A stretch of DNA of 64,000 bases from contig NZ_JAHKQL010000015.1 in assembly GCF_018861005.1 (NCBI RefSeq), positions 62,001-126,000 of the forward strand, read 5' to 3'. This DNA comes from Polaribacter vadi (lineage in GTDB: Bacteria > Bacteroidota > Bacteroidia > Flavobacteriales > Flavobacteriaceae). The notes beneath the pieces were generated by a model. That model was not told where the DNA came from. It searched no databases and saw nothing but the letters and a program-made list of their open reading frames with translations. Positions within the stretch are counted from its first letter, which is position 1; the number at the start of each line of letters is the position of its first letter. This document shows positions 23,702 to 32,118 of the stretch, piece by piece. Both the position numbers and the translations under genes were made by a program.

Positions 23702-26350
23702 ATGAAAAAGAAACTCCTAATCATTTTAGTCTTTACAATTTCAAGTTTTAGTTATTCCCAAAAAGTTACGTTAACAGGTTTTGTAAAAGACAGTTTACTA
23801 AATTCTTTACCTTACACAAACGTAATTGCAAAACCCAAAGATGTGTCTAAAAATTTGCAATTTGCTATTACAGATAATGAGGGTTATTACAAGCTAACTT
23901 TACAAAAAGGAGATACGATTACTATTAGTATTTCTTACTTGGGTTATAAGCCTTTAGATTATCAATTTATCGCGTTAAAAGACAGCAAAAAAGACTTTGT
24001 TTTACAACAATCTTCAGAACAATTAGATGAGGTAATAATTGAAATGCCAGTAACAGTTAGAGGAGACACCACAACCTATAAAACCAGTAAATTTATAGAT
24101 GGTTCAGAACGTAAACTTAAAAATGTATTAAAAAAGCTACCAGGAGTTGAGGTAGATAAAAATGGAGGAGTTAAAGTACAAGGTAAAAAAGTAACCAAAA
24201 TGTTAGTAGATGGTAAAAAGTTTTTTGGCGGTAACACTAAATTGGCAGTAGAAAATATTCCTGTAGATGCTGTAGGTAATGTAGAGGTTATAGACAATTA
24301 CAACGAAGTTTCTTTTCTAAAAGGTTTGTCCGATTCTGATGAAATGGCAATGAACATCAACCTAAAAGAAGATAAAAAACGTTTTGTTTTTGGTGATGTT
24401 GAGGCTGGTAAAGGCAATAAAGATTTTTACAAAACAAGTGCCAATTTGTTTTATTATTCGCCAAAAACCAACGTTAACTTTATAGGAAACATCAATAATA
24501 TAGGCGAAAAAACATTTACGTTCAGAGATTATATGAGTTTTTCAGGAGGAGTAAATGCTATTTTTAGTGGTAATTTTAGTTGGAAAGGTGGCGATTTTTC
24601 TCAATTTATGCAAAGTAATGATGTGTTGAGTAGTCAACAAAAATTTGGGGCGTTAAATATTTCAAAAACGGCAACTCAAAAATTGGATGTTTCTGGGTAT
24701 GCTATTTTTTCGAATTCAGAAACATCGAGTTTAGTAGAAAACCTGAATGAGTATACCACTTTTGTAGAAGATAGAACTCGAAAAACAAATTTCGATAATT
24801 TATTAGGAATTGGGAATTTAAATTTAGAATACACACCCAATTCCAAATCGAAATTCTATGCAAGAACGCAAGTAAAAAGAACCAACAATATCAACAATCA
24901 AAATTTAACGAGTAGTATAAATGCAAATACAAATACCATTGTAACAGACAGAGATTTAACAGCTACTTACATCAACCAAAATATAGAATGGCACAAAAGG
25001 CAAAATGACAAGCACACGTTTTCGTCTGTCATCAATTATACCTTTGATAAAAGTAATAAAACCGCTTTTTGGGAAACCCAAGATCCTATTTTACAAGGAT
25101 TAATTCCTGCTGATAATAACCAGACTTTATTGCGAATTAATCAATTAAAAAACACCCAAGAACATAATTTTGATGGCGTTTTTAAACACTTTTGGGAAAT
25201 TAACAACAGCAATCACATTTATACAACTTTAGGAAACAAATTTTTGCAAGAAGACTTTTTTACAGAAGACATTCAAGTTTTAGATAATAATACTGTAAAT
25301 AATTTCGCCAATGGCGGATTTGGAAACGATGTAAATTTTAGCTTGAACGATTTTTTTGTAGGAATACATTACAAATTCAGAGCAGGGATTTTTACCCTAA
25401 AACAAGGAATATTTGCCCATAAATACGATTGGAATATTAATCAAAATATAACTACGGATGTTAGTAAATGGGTTGTTTTACCTGATTTTTTAGCCAAAAT
25501 TGAGTTTAATAAATCAAAAAAAATCACCATAAATTACAACTTAAAAACTTCTTTTTCTGATGCCAGTAAATTCGCCAATCGTTTTTATTTGCAATCGTAC
25601 AATTCCGTTTTTAAAGGAAATGAAAATCTACAAAACAACTTATTCCATAGTGCAAGAATTTATTATAGTAGATTTAGTTTGTACAGAGGTTTAATGTTGT
25701 TTGCAAGTGTAAATTACAATAAACAAATTCGTGGTGTAAGAAACACGGTTGATTTTAATGACATCAATCAATTTTTAACAGTAAAAATGTTTGACAATCC
25801 ATCAGAAGATTGGCGAGGAAATATTCACTTAGAAAAAACCATAAAAAACCTAAAGTATAAATTTGATGTTGGTTTTAGTAATTCACAATACGTACAAGAA
25901 CTAAATAATACCCAACAAACCAATACCAACAAAAATTACGATTACGAAATTGCTATTGAAACGTTGTTTGATAAATTCCCAACTATAGAAATTGGTTTTA
26001 AACAAGATATGGGCAATTTTACATCGAGTGCAACAACCACAAAGTTTGTAACTACAGCTCCTTTTATAAATATTGATTATAATTTTATAGAAAACTTTAT
26101 TTTTAATTTCGATTATACCAAAAGCAATTATCAGAATAAAACGTTGAATCAGAAAAATACCTACGAAATTGCCAATGCAACCTTATCTTATAAAAAAGAA
26201 AATTCTGCTTGGAGTTATAAAATAATCGCACAAAATCTATTAAATGCACAATTTAAACAAAGCAATAGTTTTTCGGATTATGTAGTTTCAGATACTAAAA
26301 CCTTTATATTACCAAGAATTATTATGTTTAGCATTGGGTATAATTTGTAG
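23702..26350 (+). CDS. TonB-receptor-like outer-membrane barrel with carboxypeptidase-regulatory domain
   Basis: 882 aa with signal peptide (ending FSYSQ). Residues about 20-105 form a CarboxypepD_reg-like beta-sandwich (LTGFVKDSLLNSLPYTNVIAK, ISISYLGYK). A plug-like domain follows (KKLPGVEVDKNGGVKVQGKK, VDGKKFFGGN, VGNVEVIDNYNEVSFLKG), and residues about 225-882 are a long barrel of alternating aromatic strands ending FSIGYNL. No TonB box is clear. This family is the standard partner of GLPGLI proteins, which precede it here in tandem; the substrate is unknown. Confidence 0.88.
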   Translation: MKKKLLIILVFTISSFSYSQKVTLTGFVKDSLLNSLPYTNVIAKPKDVSKNLQFAITDNEGYYKLTLQKGDTITISISYLGYKPLDYQFIALKDSKKDFVLQQSSEQLDEVIIEMPVTVRGDTTTYKTSKFIDGSERKLKNVLKKLPGVEVDKNGGVKVQGKKVTKMLVDGKKFFGGNTKLAVENIPVDAVGNVEVIDNYNEVSFLKGLSDSDEMAMNINLKEDKKRFVFGDVEAGKGNKDFYKTSANLFYYSPKTNVNFIGNINNIGEKTFTFRDYMSFSGGVNAIFSGNFSWKGGDFSQFMQSNDVLSSQQKFGALNISKTATQKLDVSGYAIFSNSETSSLVENLNEYTTFVEDRTRKTNFDNLLGIGNLNLEYTPNSKSKFYARTQVKRTNNINNQNLTSSINANTNTIVTDRDLTATYINQNIEWHKRQNDKHTFSSVINYTFDKSNKTAFWETQDPILQGLIPADNNQTLLRINQLKNTQEHNFDGVFKHFWEINNSNHIYTTLGNKFLQEDFFTEDIQVLDNNTVNNFANGGFGNDVNFSLNDFFVGIHYKFRAGIFTLKQGIFAHKYDWNINQNITTDVSKWVVLPDFLAKIEFNKSKKITINYNLKTSFSDASKFANRFYLQSYNSVFKGNENLQNNLFHSARIYYSRFSLYRGLMLFASVNYNKQIRGVRNTVDFNDINQFLTVKMFDNPSEDWRGNIHLEKTIKNLKYKFDVGFSNSQYVQELNNTQQTNTNKNYDYEIAIETLFDKFPTIEIGFKQDMGNFTSSATTTKFVTTAPFINIDYNFIENFIFNFDYTKSNYQNKTLNQKNTYEIANATLSYKKENSAWSYKIIAQNLLNAQFKQSNSFSDYVVSDTKTFILPRIIMFSIGYNL

Positions 26351-26398
26351 GTTCAGTTTTTAGAAAAAAAATCTAAGTTTTACACAAATCTACTAGCT

Positions 26399-26415
26399 CC
26401 TTCCCTTTAGGAAGG
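26399..26415. repeat. Hairpin CCTTCC-CTTTA-GGAAGG
   Basis: 6-bp stem between convergent genes, followed by TTGGGATGGG. It may act as a terminator; the wider string looks like an intergenic repeat seen in flavobacteria (recall, unverified). Confidence 0.4.
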
Positions 26416-26428
26416 TTGGGATGGGATT

Positions 26429-27064
26429 TTATTTCCTCCCAAAATCCGCAGGAATTTCTCCCCAAGCTTTGGTTTCCCATTTTAAAATTGGGTTTTTAAA
26501 AGAGTTGTTTTTAAGCCAATTTTCGGCTCTTTTAATCAAGTCTAATAAGTCTTTGTTAGCAGTATCAAAATGAAGATTGGTTTTGCATTTTTTTTGTTTA
26601 ATCCAACTCATGGCAATTCTAGAATCAGAATAAATAGGAATATTTTCTTTGTTTTTGCTCTTTAATAACGCAATTCCATGCACTAATGCTAAAAATTCAC
26701 CAATATTATTTGTCCCTTTTTGGAAAGGACCTTTTCTAAAAATTTCTTTTTTACTGTGTGTAAAAACACCTCTATATTCCATTTTACCAGGATTTCCAGC
26801 ACAAGCAGCATCAACAGAAATACTCTCTAAAATTGGCGAACCATATTTGGCTTTTTCAGAAGAAGATAATGTGGGTTTTTTAGTGTTTTTACCTTTATAA
26901 TCTTCATATTTTCCTTCGAATGCTTTTTCGGCTTCACCTAAATCAGCAAAAGATTTGTATTGAGCACCATCAAAACCATCAATTTGAGCTTTACAAACTT
27001 TCCAAGAAGTAAAAACACCTGTTTTTCTTCCTTTCCAAACTACATAAAACTTTTTTTTAGCCAT
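26429..27064 (-). CDS. Ribonuclease H with N-terminal hybrid-binding domain
   Basis: 211 aa. The N-terminal 45 residues are the caulimovirus viroplasmin/RNase H1 hybrid-binding domain (FYVVWKGRKTGVFTSWKVCK, VKGFxGAxYKSF-like). The RNase H domain follows with catalytic acidic residues in SVDAACAGNPG, NNIGEFLALVHG, IYSDSRIAMSW and the last Asp near IPADFGRK. It cleaves RNA in RNA-DNA hybrids (R-loops, Okazaki primers). Overlaps purN by 8 bases, so the two are translationally coupled. Confidence 0.9.
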   Translation of the reverse strand: MAKKKFYVVWKGRKTGVFTSWKVCKAQIDGFDGAQYKSFADLGEAEKAFEGKYEDYKGKNTKKPTLSSSEKAKYGSPILESISVDAACAGNPGKMEYRGVFTHSKKEIFRKGPFQKGTNNIGEFLALVHGIALLKSKNKENIPIYSDSRIAMSWIKQKKCKTNLHFDTANKDLLDLIKRAENWLKNNSFKNPILKWETKAWGEIPADFGRK

Positions 27065-27629
27065 TTGTAGATAAAATTACTTCTTCTATAACTTTTGGAA
27101 AATACTGTTGTTCTAAAAGATGAATCTTTTCTGCAATTTTCTCTGGAGTATCTGTATCATTTAAAGCCGTTTTTGCCTGAAAAATGATAGCACCTTCATC
27201 ATAATTTGCATTTACATAGTGAATTGTAATACCAGTTTCTGGTTCGTTATTTTCTTTTACAGCTCTATGAACGTTCATCCCATACATTCCTTTTCCACCA
27301 TAATTTGGCAATAAAGCAGGATGAATATTTATAATTTTATTAGGAAAAGCATCAATTATTTTTTCAGGAATTTTCCATAAAAAACCAGCCAAAACAATAA
27401 AATCTGCTTCTTCTTTTAAAATATTAAGTATAAAATCCGAAGAAAAAAACTCTTCCCTTTTAAAGTGTAAAGAGTTAGTGTTTAGTCTTTTACATCTATC
27501 AAAAACCTTGGCACGCTCATTGTTACATAACAATTTAGTAACCTTAGCGGTTTTAGTATGATTAAAAAACTTTATAATGTTTTCTGCGTTCGTTCCAGAA
27601 CCAGAAGCAAAAACAACAATACGCTTCAT
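27057..27629 (-). CDS. purN: Phosphoribosylglycinamide formyltransferase
   Basis: 190 aa, normal length for PurN. N-terminal phosphate loop FASGSGTNAENII, then VLAGFLWKIP, catalytic region INIHPALLPNYGGKGMYG with the conserved N-x-H, and ETGITIHYVNANYDEGAIIFQ holding the catalytic Asp. Transfers a formyl group from 10-formyl-THF to GAR, step three of purine synthesis, in the cytoplasm. First gene of a pair with RNase H, divergent from acpP. Confidence 0.95.
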   Translation of the reverse strand: MKRIVVFASGSGTNAENIIKFFNHTKTAKVTKLLCNNERAKVFDRCKRLNTNSLHFKREEFFSSDFILNILKEEADFIVLAGFLWKIPEKIIDAFPNKIINIHPALLPNYGGKGMYGMNVHRAVKENNEPETGITIHYVNANYDEGAIIFQAKTALNDTDTPEKIAEKIHLLEQQYFPKVIEEVILSTNG

Positions 27630-27761
27630 AACTACATTTCTAAGCTACAAAAAAAAGAATAAATATTAACAAATTGATTATTTTTGAAGGAGATTAATTT
27701 TTTTTCTTTACATTTAGTAATCATTTTTCGGGCAAATATTAGTTATAAATATAAAGATTTG

Positions 27762-27769
27762 TATTTTTG
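27762..27769 (+). promoter_or_regulatory. -7 box TATTTTTG for acpP-fabF-rnc
   Basis: Exact TAnnTTTG, 32 bases before the acpP ATG. TTAGTT near 27739 is at the right distance for a degenerate -33 element. Confidence 0.65.
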
Positions 27770-27801
27770 CGCCGATTTAAATTTTAAAAAACAAAAAAAT
27801 T

Positions 27802-28038
27802 ATGTCAGACATTGCATCAAGAGTAAAAGCTATTATCGTAGACAAATTAGGAGTAGACGATAACGAAGTAACAACAGAAGCTAGCTTCACAAATGATTTA
27901 GGAGCAGATTCTTTAGATACTGTTGAGTTAATTATGGAATTCGAAAAAGAATTCGATATTCAAATTCCAGATGACCAAGCAGAAAACATCGGAACTGTAG
28001 GTCAAGCAGTTAGCTATATAGAAGAAGCAAAAAAGTAA
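27802..28038 (+). CDS. acpP: Acyl carrier protein
   Basis: 78 aa, acidic, four-helix ACP. The 4'-phosphopantetheine site is the Ser in [18 protein letters not shown]. Carries growing acyl chains in fatty acid synthesis. Seven bases before fabF, the standard acpP-fabF-rnc order. Confidence 0.97.
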   Translation: MSDIASRVKAIIVDKLGVDDNEVTTEASFTNDLGADSLDTVELIMEFEKEFDIQIPDDQAENIGTVGQAVSYIEEAKK

Positions 28039-28045
28039 TATTTAT

Positions 28046-29299
28046 ATGCAATTAAAACGAGTTGTAGTAACTGGACTTGGCGCATTAACGCCAATTGGTA
28101 ATAATATTGAAGAATATTGGAACGCTTTAATTAACGGAGTTAGTGGAGCAGCACCTATCACACACTTTGATGCTGCCAAGTTCAAGACTCGTTTTGCATG
28201 TGAGTTAAAGGGTTTCAAAGTCAATGATTTTATTGATAGAAAAGAAGCTCGAAGAATGGATAAATTTACACAGTATGCTGTTGTAGCTGCTGATGAAGCC
28301 ATTCAAGATGCTAAATTAAATTTAGACGAGATTAACAAATTACGTGTTGGTGTAATTTGGGGAGCAGGTATAGGAGGCTTAGAAACTTTTCAAAACGAAG
28401 CTATGAATTTTGGAGCTGGAGATGGCACACCAAGATTTAATCCTTTCTTTATCCCAAAAATGATTGCAGACATTGCCCCTGGTCATATATCTATTAAAAA
28501 TGGATTTATGGGGCCAAATTATACTACAGTTTCTGCATGTGCATCTTCTGCAAATGCAATGATAGATGCTTTAAATTACATTAGATTAGGACATTGTGAT
28601 GTTATTGTAACAGGTGGTTCAGAAGCTGCTGTTACTCAGGCTGGTGTTGGTGGATTTAATGCCATGAAAGCATTATCTGAAAGAAATGATGATTATAAAA
28701 CTGCTTCTAGACCTTTTGATGCAGAACGAGATGGTTTTGTTTTAGGTGAAGGTGCAGGTGCTATTATTTTAGAAGAATATGAACACGCAAAAGCAAGAGG
28801 TGCCAAAATTTATGCAGAAGTAATAGGTGGTGGTATGTCTTCTGATGCTTATCATATGACAGCCCCACATCCAGAAGGAATTGGTGTAATTGCAGTAATG
28901 AAAAACTGTTTAGAAAATTCTGGAATAAATCCAGAAGATGTAGATCATATTAATACACATGGTACTTCTACTCCTTTAGGAGATGTTGCTGAATTAAAAG
29001 CAATTTCTGAGGTTTTTGGAGATCATGCTAAGAACATCAATATAAATTCTACCAAATCTATGACTGGGCATTTATTAGGTGCTGCAGGTGCAATAGAATC
29101 TATAGCTTCTATTTTAGCTATGGAAAATGGTATTATTCCTCCTACTATTAACCATGCAACTATTGATGAAAATATTAATCCTGAATTAAATCTTACGCTT
29201 AATAAGGCTCAAAAAAGAGATATTAAGGTGGCTATGAGTAATACATTTGGTTTTGGTGGGCATAATGCTTGTGTAGCCTTTAAGAAGTTGGTGGAATAA
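28046..29299 (+). CDS. fabF: Beta-ketoacyl-ACP synthase II
   Basis: 417 aa. The thiolase fold carries the nucleophilic Cys in TVSACASSANAMID, catalytic His in INTHGTSTPLGD and His plus Lys in STKSMTGHLLGAAGA, and C-terminal NTFGFGGHNAC. Elongates acyl-ACP by condensation with malonyl-ACP in the cytoplasm; membrane fluidity control is a known FabF role. Confidence 0.97.
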   Translation: MQLKRVVVTGLGALTPIGNNIEEYWNALINGVSGAAPITHFDAAKFKTRFACELKGFKVNDFIDRKEARRMDKFTQYAVVAADEAIQDAKLNLDEINKLRVGVIWGAGIGGLETFQNEAMNFGAGDGTPRFNPFFIPKMIADIAPGHISIKNGFMGPNYTTVSACASSANAMIDALNYIRLGHCDVIVTGGSEAAVTQAGVGGFNAMKALSERNDDYKTASRPFDAERDGFVLGEGAGAIILEEYEHAKARGAKIYAEVIGGGMSSDAYHMTAPHPEGIGVIAVMKNCLENSGINPEDVDHINTHGTSTPLGDVAELKAISEVFGDHAKNININSTKSMTGHLLGAAGAIESIASILAMENGIIPPTINHATIDENINPELNLTLNKAQKRDIKVAMSNTFGFGGHNACVAFKKLVE

Positions 29300-29301
29300 A
29301 A

Positions 29302-30051
29302 ATGAAAATTAATTTAATTCGTAAAATAGTTAGAAGACCTCCTAAAGCTAAAGAAGATAGGGCTTTGTACTACGAATTAAAAGAATTACTAAATTTTACA
29401 CCAAGAAGTTTAAGTAAATACAAAAAAGCTTTTACACATAGATCTGTACAGTTATCAGACGAAAAAGGAAATCCTATAAACTACGAACGTTTAGAGTTTT
29501 TAGGAGATTCTATTTTAGGCTCTGTAATTGCTGCATATCTTTATAAAAAAGTGCCAACAGGTTCAGAGGGTTATCTAACACAAATGCGCTCTAAAATAGT
29601 AAGTAGAGAACATTTAAATGAACTGGGTAAAGATTTAGACTTAATTCGTTTCATTAATAGTAATGTAGATGAAGCCAATGTTGGCGAAAATATACATGGA
29701 AATATTTTTGAAGCTTTAGTTGGTGCAATTTATTTAGATAAAGGCTATAATTTTTCGCAAAAATTTATTTTTGAAAACGTAATATTACCTTATGTTGATA
29801 TAGAAAGGTTAGAAGGTAAAATTACAAGCTACAAAGGGCTAATTATAGAATGGTGCCAAAAACAAAAGAAAAAGTATAAGTTTGACACTTATGAAGATAC
29901 AGGTAATGACCCTGTAAAACACTTTAGTGTTCGAGTTAGTATAGATGGAGAACAAATTGCAAAAGGTAGAGCTACATCTAAAAAAAAGGCAGAAGAACAA
30001 GCCTCAAAAAGAGTTTATTACGCTTTCCAAAGCCAAATTTCTGAGGGCTAA
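29302..30051 (+). CDS. rnc: Ribonuclease III
   Basis: 249 aa. The RNase III signature ERLEFLGDSILGSVIAAYL, the later acidic residues in NIFEALVGAIYLDKG, and a C-terminal double-stranded-RNA-binding domain ending RATSKKKAEEQASKRVYYAF are present. Processes rRNA precursors and other dsRNA. Starts two bases after fabF, hence coupled. Confidence 0.95.
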   Translation: MKINLIRKIVRRPPKAKEDRALYYELKELLNFTPRSLSKYKKAFTHRSVQLSDEKGNPINYERLEFLGDSILGSVIAAYLYKKVPTGSEGYLTQMRSKIVSREHLNELGKDLDLIRFINSNVDEANVGENIHGNIFEALVGAIYLDKGYNFSQKFIFENVILPYVDIERLEGKITSYKGLIIEWCQKQKKKYKFDTYEDTGNDPVKHFSVRVSIDGEQIAKGRATSKKKAEEQASKRVYYAFQSQISEG

Positions 30052-30142
30052 ATACGATAACGTTTTCGTTAAAATAACATTGAAACTCATAAACTATTAG
30101 TAAATTAGCGTTGTAAAAACATATAAACGCCAGTTTCTATTC

Positions 30143-30610
30143 ATGCAAATTCATTCATTAGGTTTAGATATATGCGAAGAAGAATATTCATTAATTGGAA
30201 TTCATACAGCATTAGAAGACTTCAAGTTAGCCTATCTATTGAATAAAAAGTTAGGAACCAGTTTTTATAAAGCTAAAGAAGATTTAAATTTTGAAGAAAA
30301 ACAAAATGAAACTTCTTTTTCAATATTTAATTATTCAAATAACAAATATGATTTCGAGTGGTTTTTAATAGCTAATAGCTCTAAAAGAGAAAATCAAAAA
30401 GAATCTAACGAACTTTTATTAACATCAGAAACAAAAACATATTTAATACCAGAAAAGAAAAAAGTAGATTTTTTTATTAAAATTTCTGGTAGTTTACAGT
30501 ATAATTTTGTTGAAGAAATTATAAACAAAATCAAAACAATAGATCAAGTAATTACTTCTTATATAATAGATAAGAATAAATTAAAATCAAAAGACTTTTT
30601 AATATTTTAG
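30143..30610 (+). CDS. IPExxVDY-family protein
   Basis: 155 aa cytoplasmic protein. It carries the name-giving motif as IPEKKKVDFF (about residues 107-116), preceded by a segment DFEWFLIANSS. The family is restricted to Bacteroidota, has no known function, and usually lies between rnc and pyk, as here. It begins with SLGLDICEEEYSLIGIHT, the usual N-terminal helix. Five bases from pyk. Confidence 0.88.
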   Translation: MQIHSLGLDICEEEYSLIGIHTALEDFKLAYLLNKKLGTSFYKAKEDLNFEEKQNETSFSIFNYSNNKYDFEWFLIANSSKRENQKESNELLLTSETKTYLIPEKKKVDFFIKISGSLQYNFVEEIINKIKTIDQVITSYIIDKNKLKSKDFLIF

Positions 30611-30615
30611 AAATT

Positions 30616-32043
30616 ATGGCACACAGTAATAAAACAAAAATAGTTGCAACTTTAGGACCTGCAATAGATACTAAAGAGAAAATGAAAGAACTAGCCATAG
30701 CTGGTGTAAATGTTTTTCGAATTAATTTTTCTCATGCAAACTATGACATTGTAGAACAAAATGTAAATAGAATTAGAGAAATAAATGAAGAAAACGGATT
30801 TAACATTGCCATTCTAGGAGATTTACAAGGACCAAAATTAAGAGTTGGTGTTATGGAAGATGATGTAGAATTAAAAGATGGAGACACTTTTACTTTTACA
30901 ACAGATGAGTGTATTGGTACCAAAGAAAAAGCTTTTATGACTTACCAACGTTTTCCTAAAGATGTAAAAGCAGGAGAACAAATTTTAGTAGATGATGGTA
31001 AATTACTTTTCGAAGTAATATCTACCAACAAAGAAAATGAAGTGGTTGTTAAAGTGTTAGTTGGTGGGCCTTTAAAGTCTAAAAAAGGTGTAAACTTACC
31101 AAACACAGATATTTCTTTACCTGCTTTAACAGAAAAAGATATGGAAGATGCTGTTTTTGCAATAGGGTTAGAAGTAGATTGGATTGCTTTATCTTTTGTA
31201 AGAAATCCAGAAGATTTAAGAATGTTACGCGATTTAATATCACAACATTCAGAATATAGAATTCCTGTTATTGCAAAAATAGAAAAGCCAGAAGCTGTTA
31301 AAAACTTAGACGCATTAATACCTTATTGTGATGGTTTAATGGTTGCTCGTGGAGATTTAGGTGTAGAAATACCAATGCAAGACGTACCATTAATTCAAAA
31401 GAAATTAGTTAGAAGAGCAAAAAGAGCAAGAATACCTGTAATTATTGCTACTCAGATGATGGAAACAATGATCGATAATTCTGTACCAACTAGAGCAGAG
31501 GTAAATGATGTTGCCAATTCTATTATGGATGGTGCAGATGCTGTTATGCTTTCTGGAGAAACATCTGTAGGTAAACATCCATTAAGAGTTATTCAAAAAA
31601 TGTCTGAAATTATTAGAGCAACAGAAAACTCTAGAATGATAAAAGTGCCACAAGAAGCACCACATATTAGAACCAATAGATTTATAACAAAATCTATTTG
31701 TCATCATGCAGCAATGATGGCTAATGATACAGATGCAGCTGCCATTTCTACTTTAACAAATAGTGGTTATACAGCATTTCAAATTTCTTCATGGAGACCT
31801 AGAACACACGTTTTAGCTTTTTCTACAGAAAGAAGAATATTAGGTAAATTAAATTTACTTTGGGGAGTTAAAGCGTATTATTACGATAAAAACTTAACTA
31901 CAGATGATACTGTAGAAGACATAAATAGAATAGCTAAAGAAAAAGGTTATGTAAAATCTGGTGATTTAATTATCAATTTGGCTTCTATGCCAGCAGAAGC
32001 TAGAGGTATGGTAAATACTTTAAGAGTTTCTGAAATTGAGTAA
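30616..32043 (+). CDS. pyk: Pyruvate kinase
   Basis: 475 aa. N-terminal TKIVATLGPAIDTKEKM with the substrate Arg in VNVFRINFSHA, the catalytic Lys/Glu segment VIAKIEKPEAVKN, metal ligands in DGLMVARGDLGVEIP, and the signature IIATQMMETMIDNSVPTRAE; C-terminal domain from about 355. Converts PEP and ADP to pyruvate and ATP. Last gene of the acpP cluster, ended by a strong terminator. Confidence 0.96.
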   Translation: MAHSNKTKIVATLGPAIDTKEKMKELAIAGVNVFRINFSHANYDIVEQNVNRIREINEENGFNIAILGDLQGPKLRVGVMEDDVELKDGDTFTFTTDECIGTKEKAFMTYQRFPKDVKAGEQILVDDGKLLFEVISTNKENEVVVKVLVGGPLKSKKGVNLPNTDISLPALTEKDMEDAVFAIGLEVDWIALSFVRNPEDLRMLRDLISQHSEYRIPVIAKIEKPEAVKNLDALIPYCDGLMVARGDLGVEIPMQDVPLIQKKLVRRAKRARIPVIIATQMMETMIDNSVPTRAEVNDVANSIMDGADAVMLSGETSVGKHPLRVIQKMSEIIRATENSRMIKVPQEAPHIRTNRFITKSICHHAAMMANDTDAAAISTLTNSGYTAFQISSWRPRTHVLAFSTERRILGKLNLLWGVKAYYYDKNLTTDDTVEDINRIAKEKGYVKSGDLIINLASMPAEARGMVNTLRVSEIE

Positions 32044-32065
32044 TTAATTTCTGATAATTAAAATT

Positions 32066-32102
32066 AAAAAAAGCGTTTTGAATTTTTCAAAACGCTTTTT
32101 TT
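32066..32102. terminator. Bidirectional terminator after pyk
   Basis: 17-bp perfect stem with core AAGCGTTTTGAA/TTCAAAACGCTT around a 3-base loop, flanked by A and T runs. Serves pyk and the convergent M28 peptidase gene. Confidence 0.93.
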
Positions 32103-32118
32103 ATGCTTTTATAATTGG

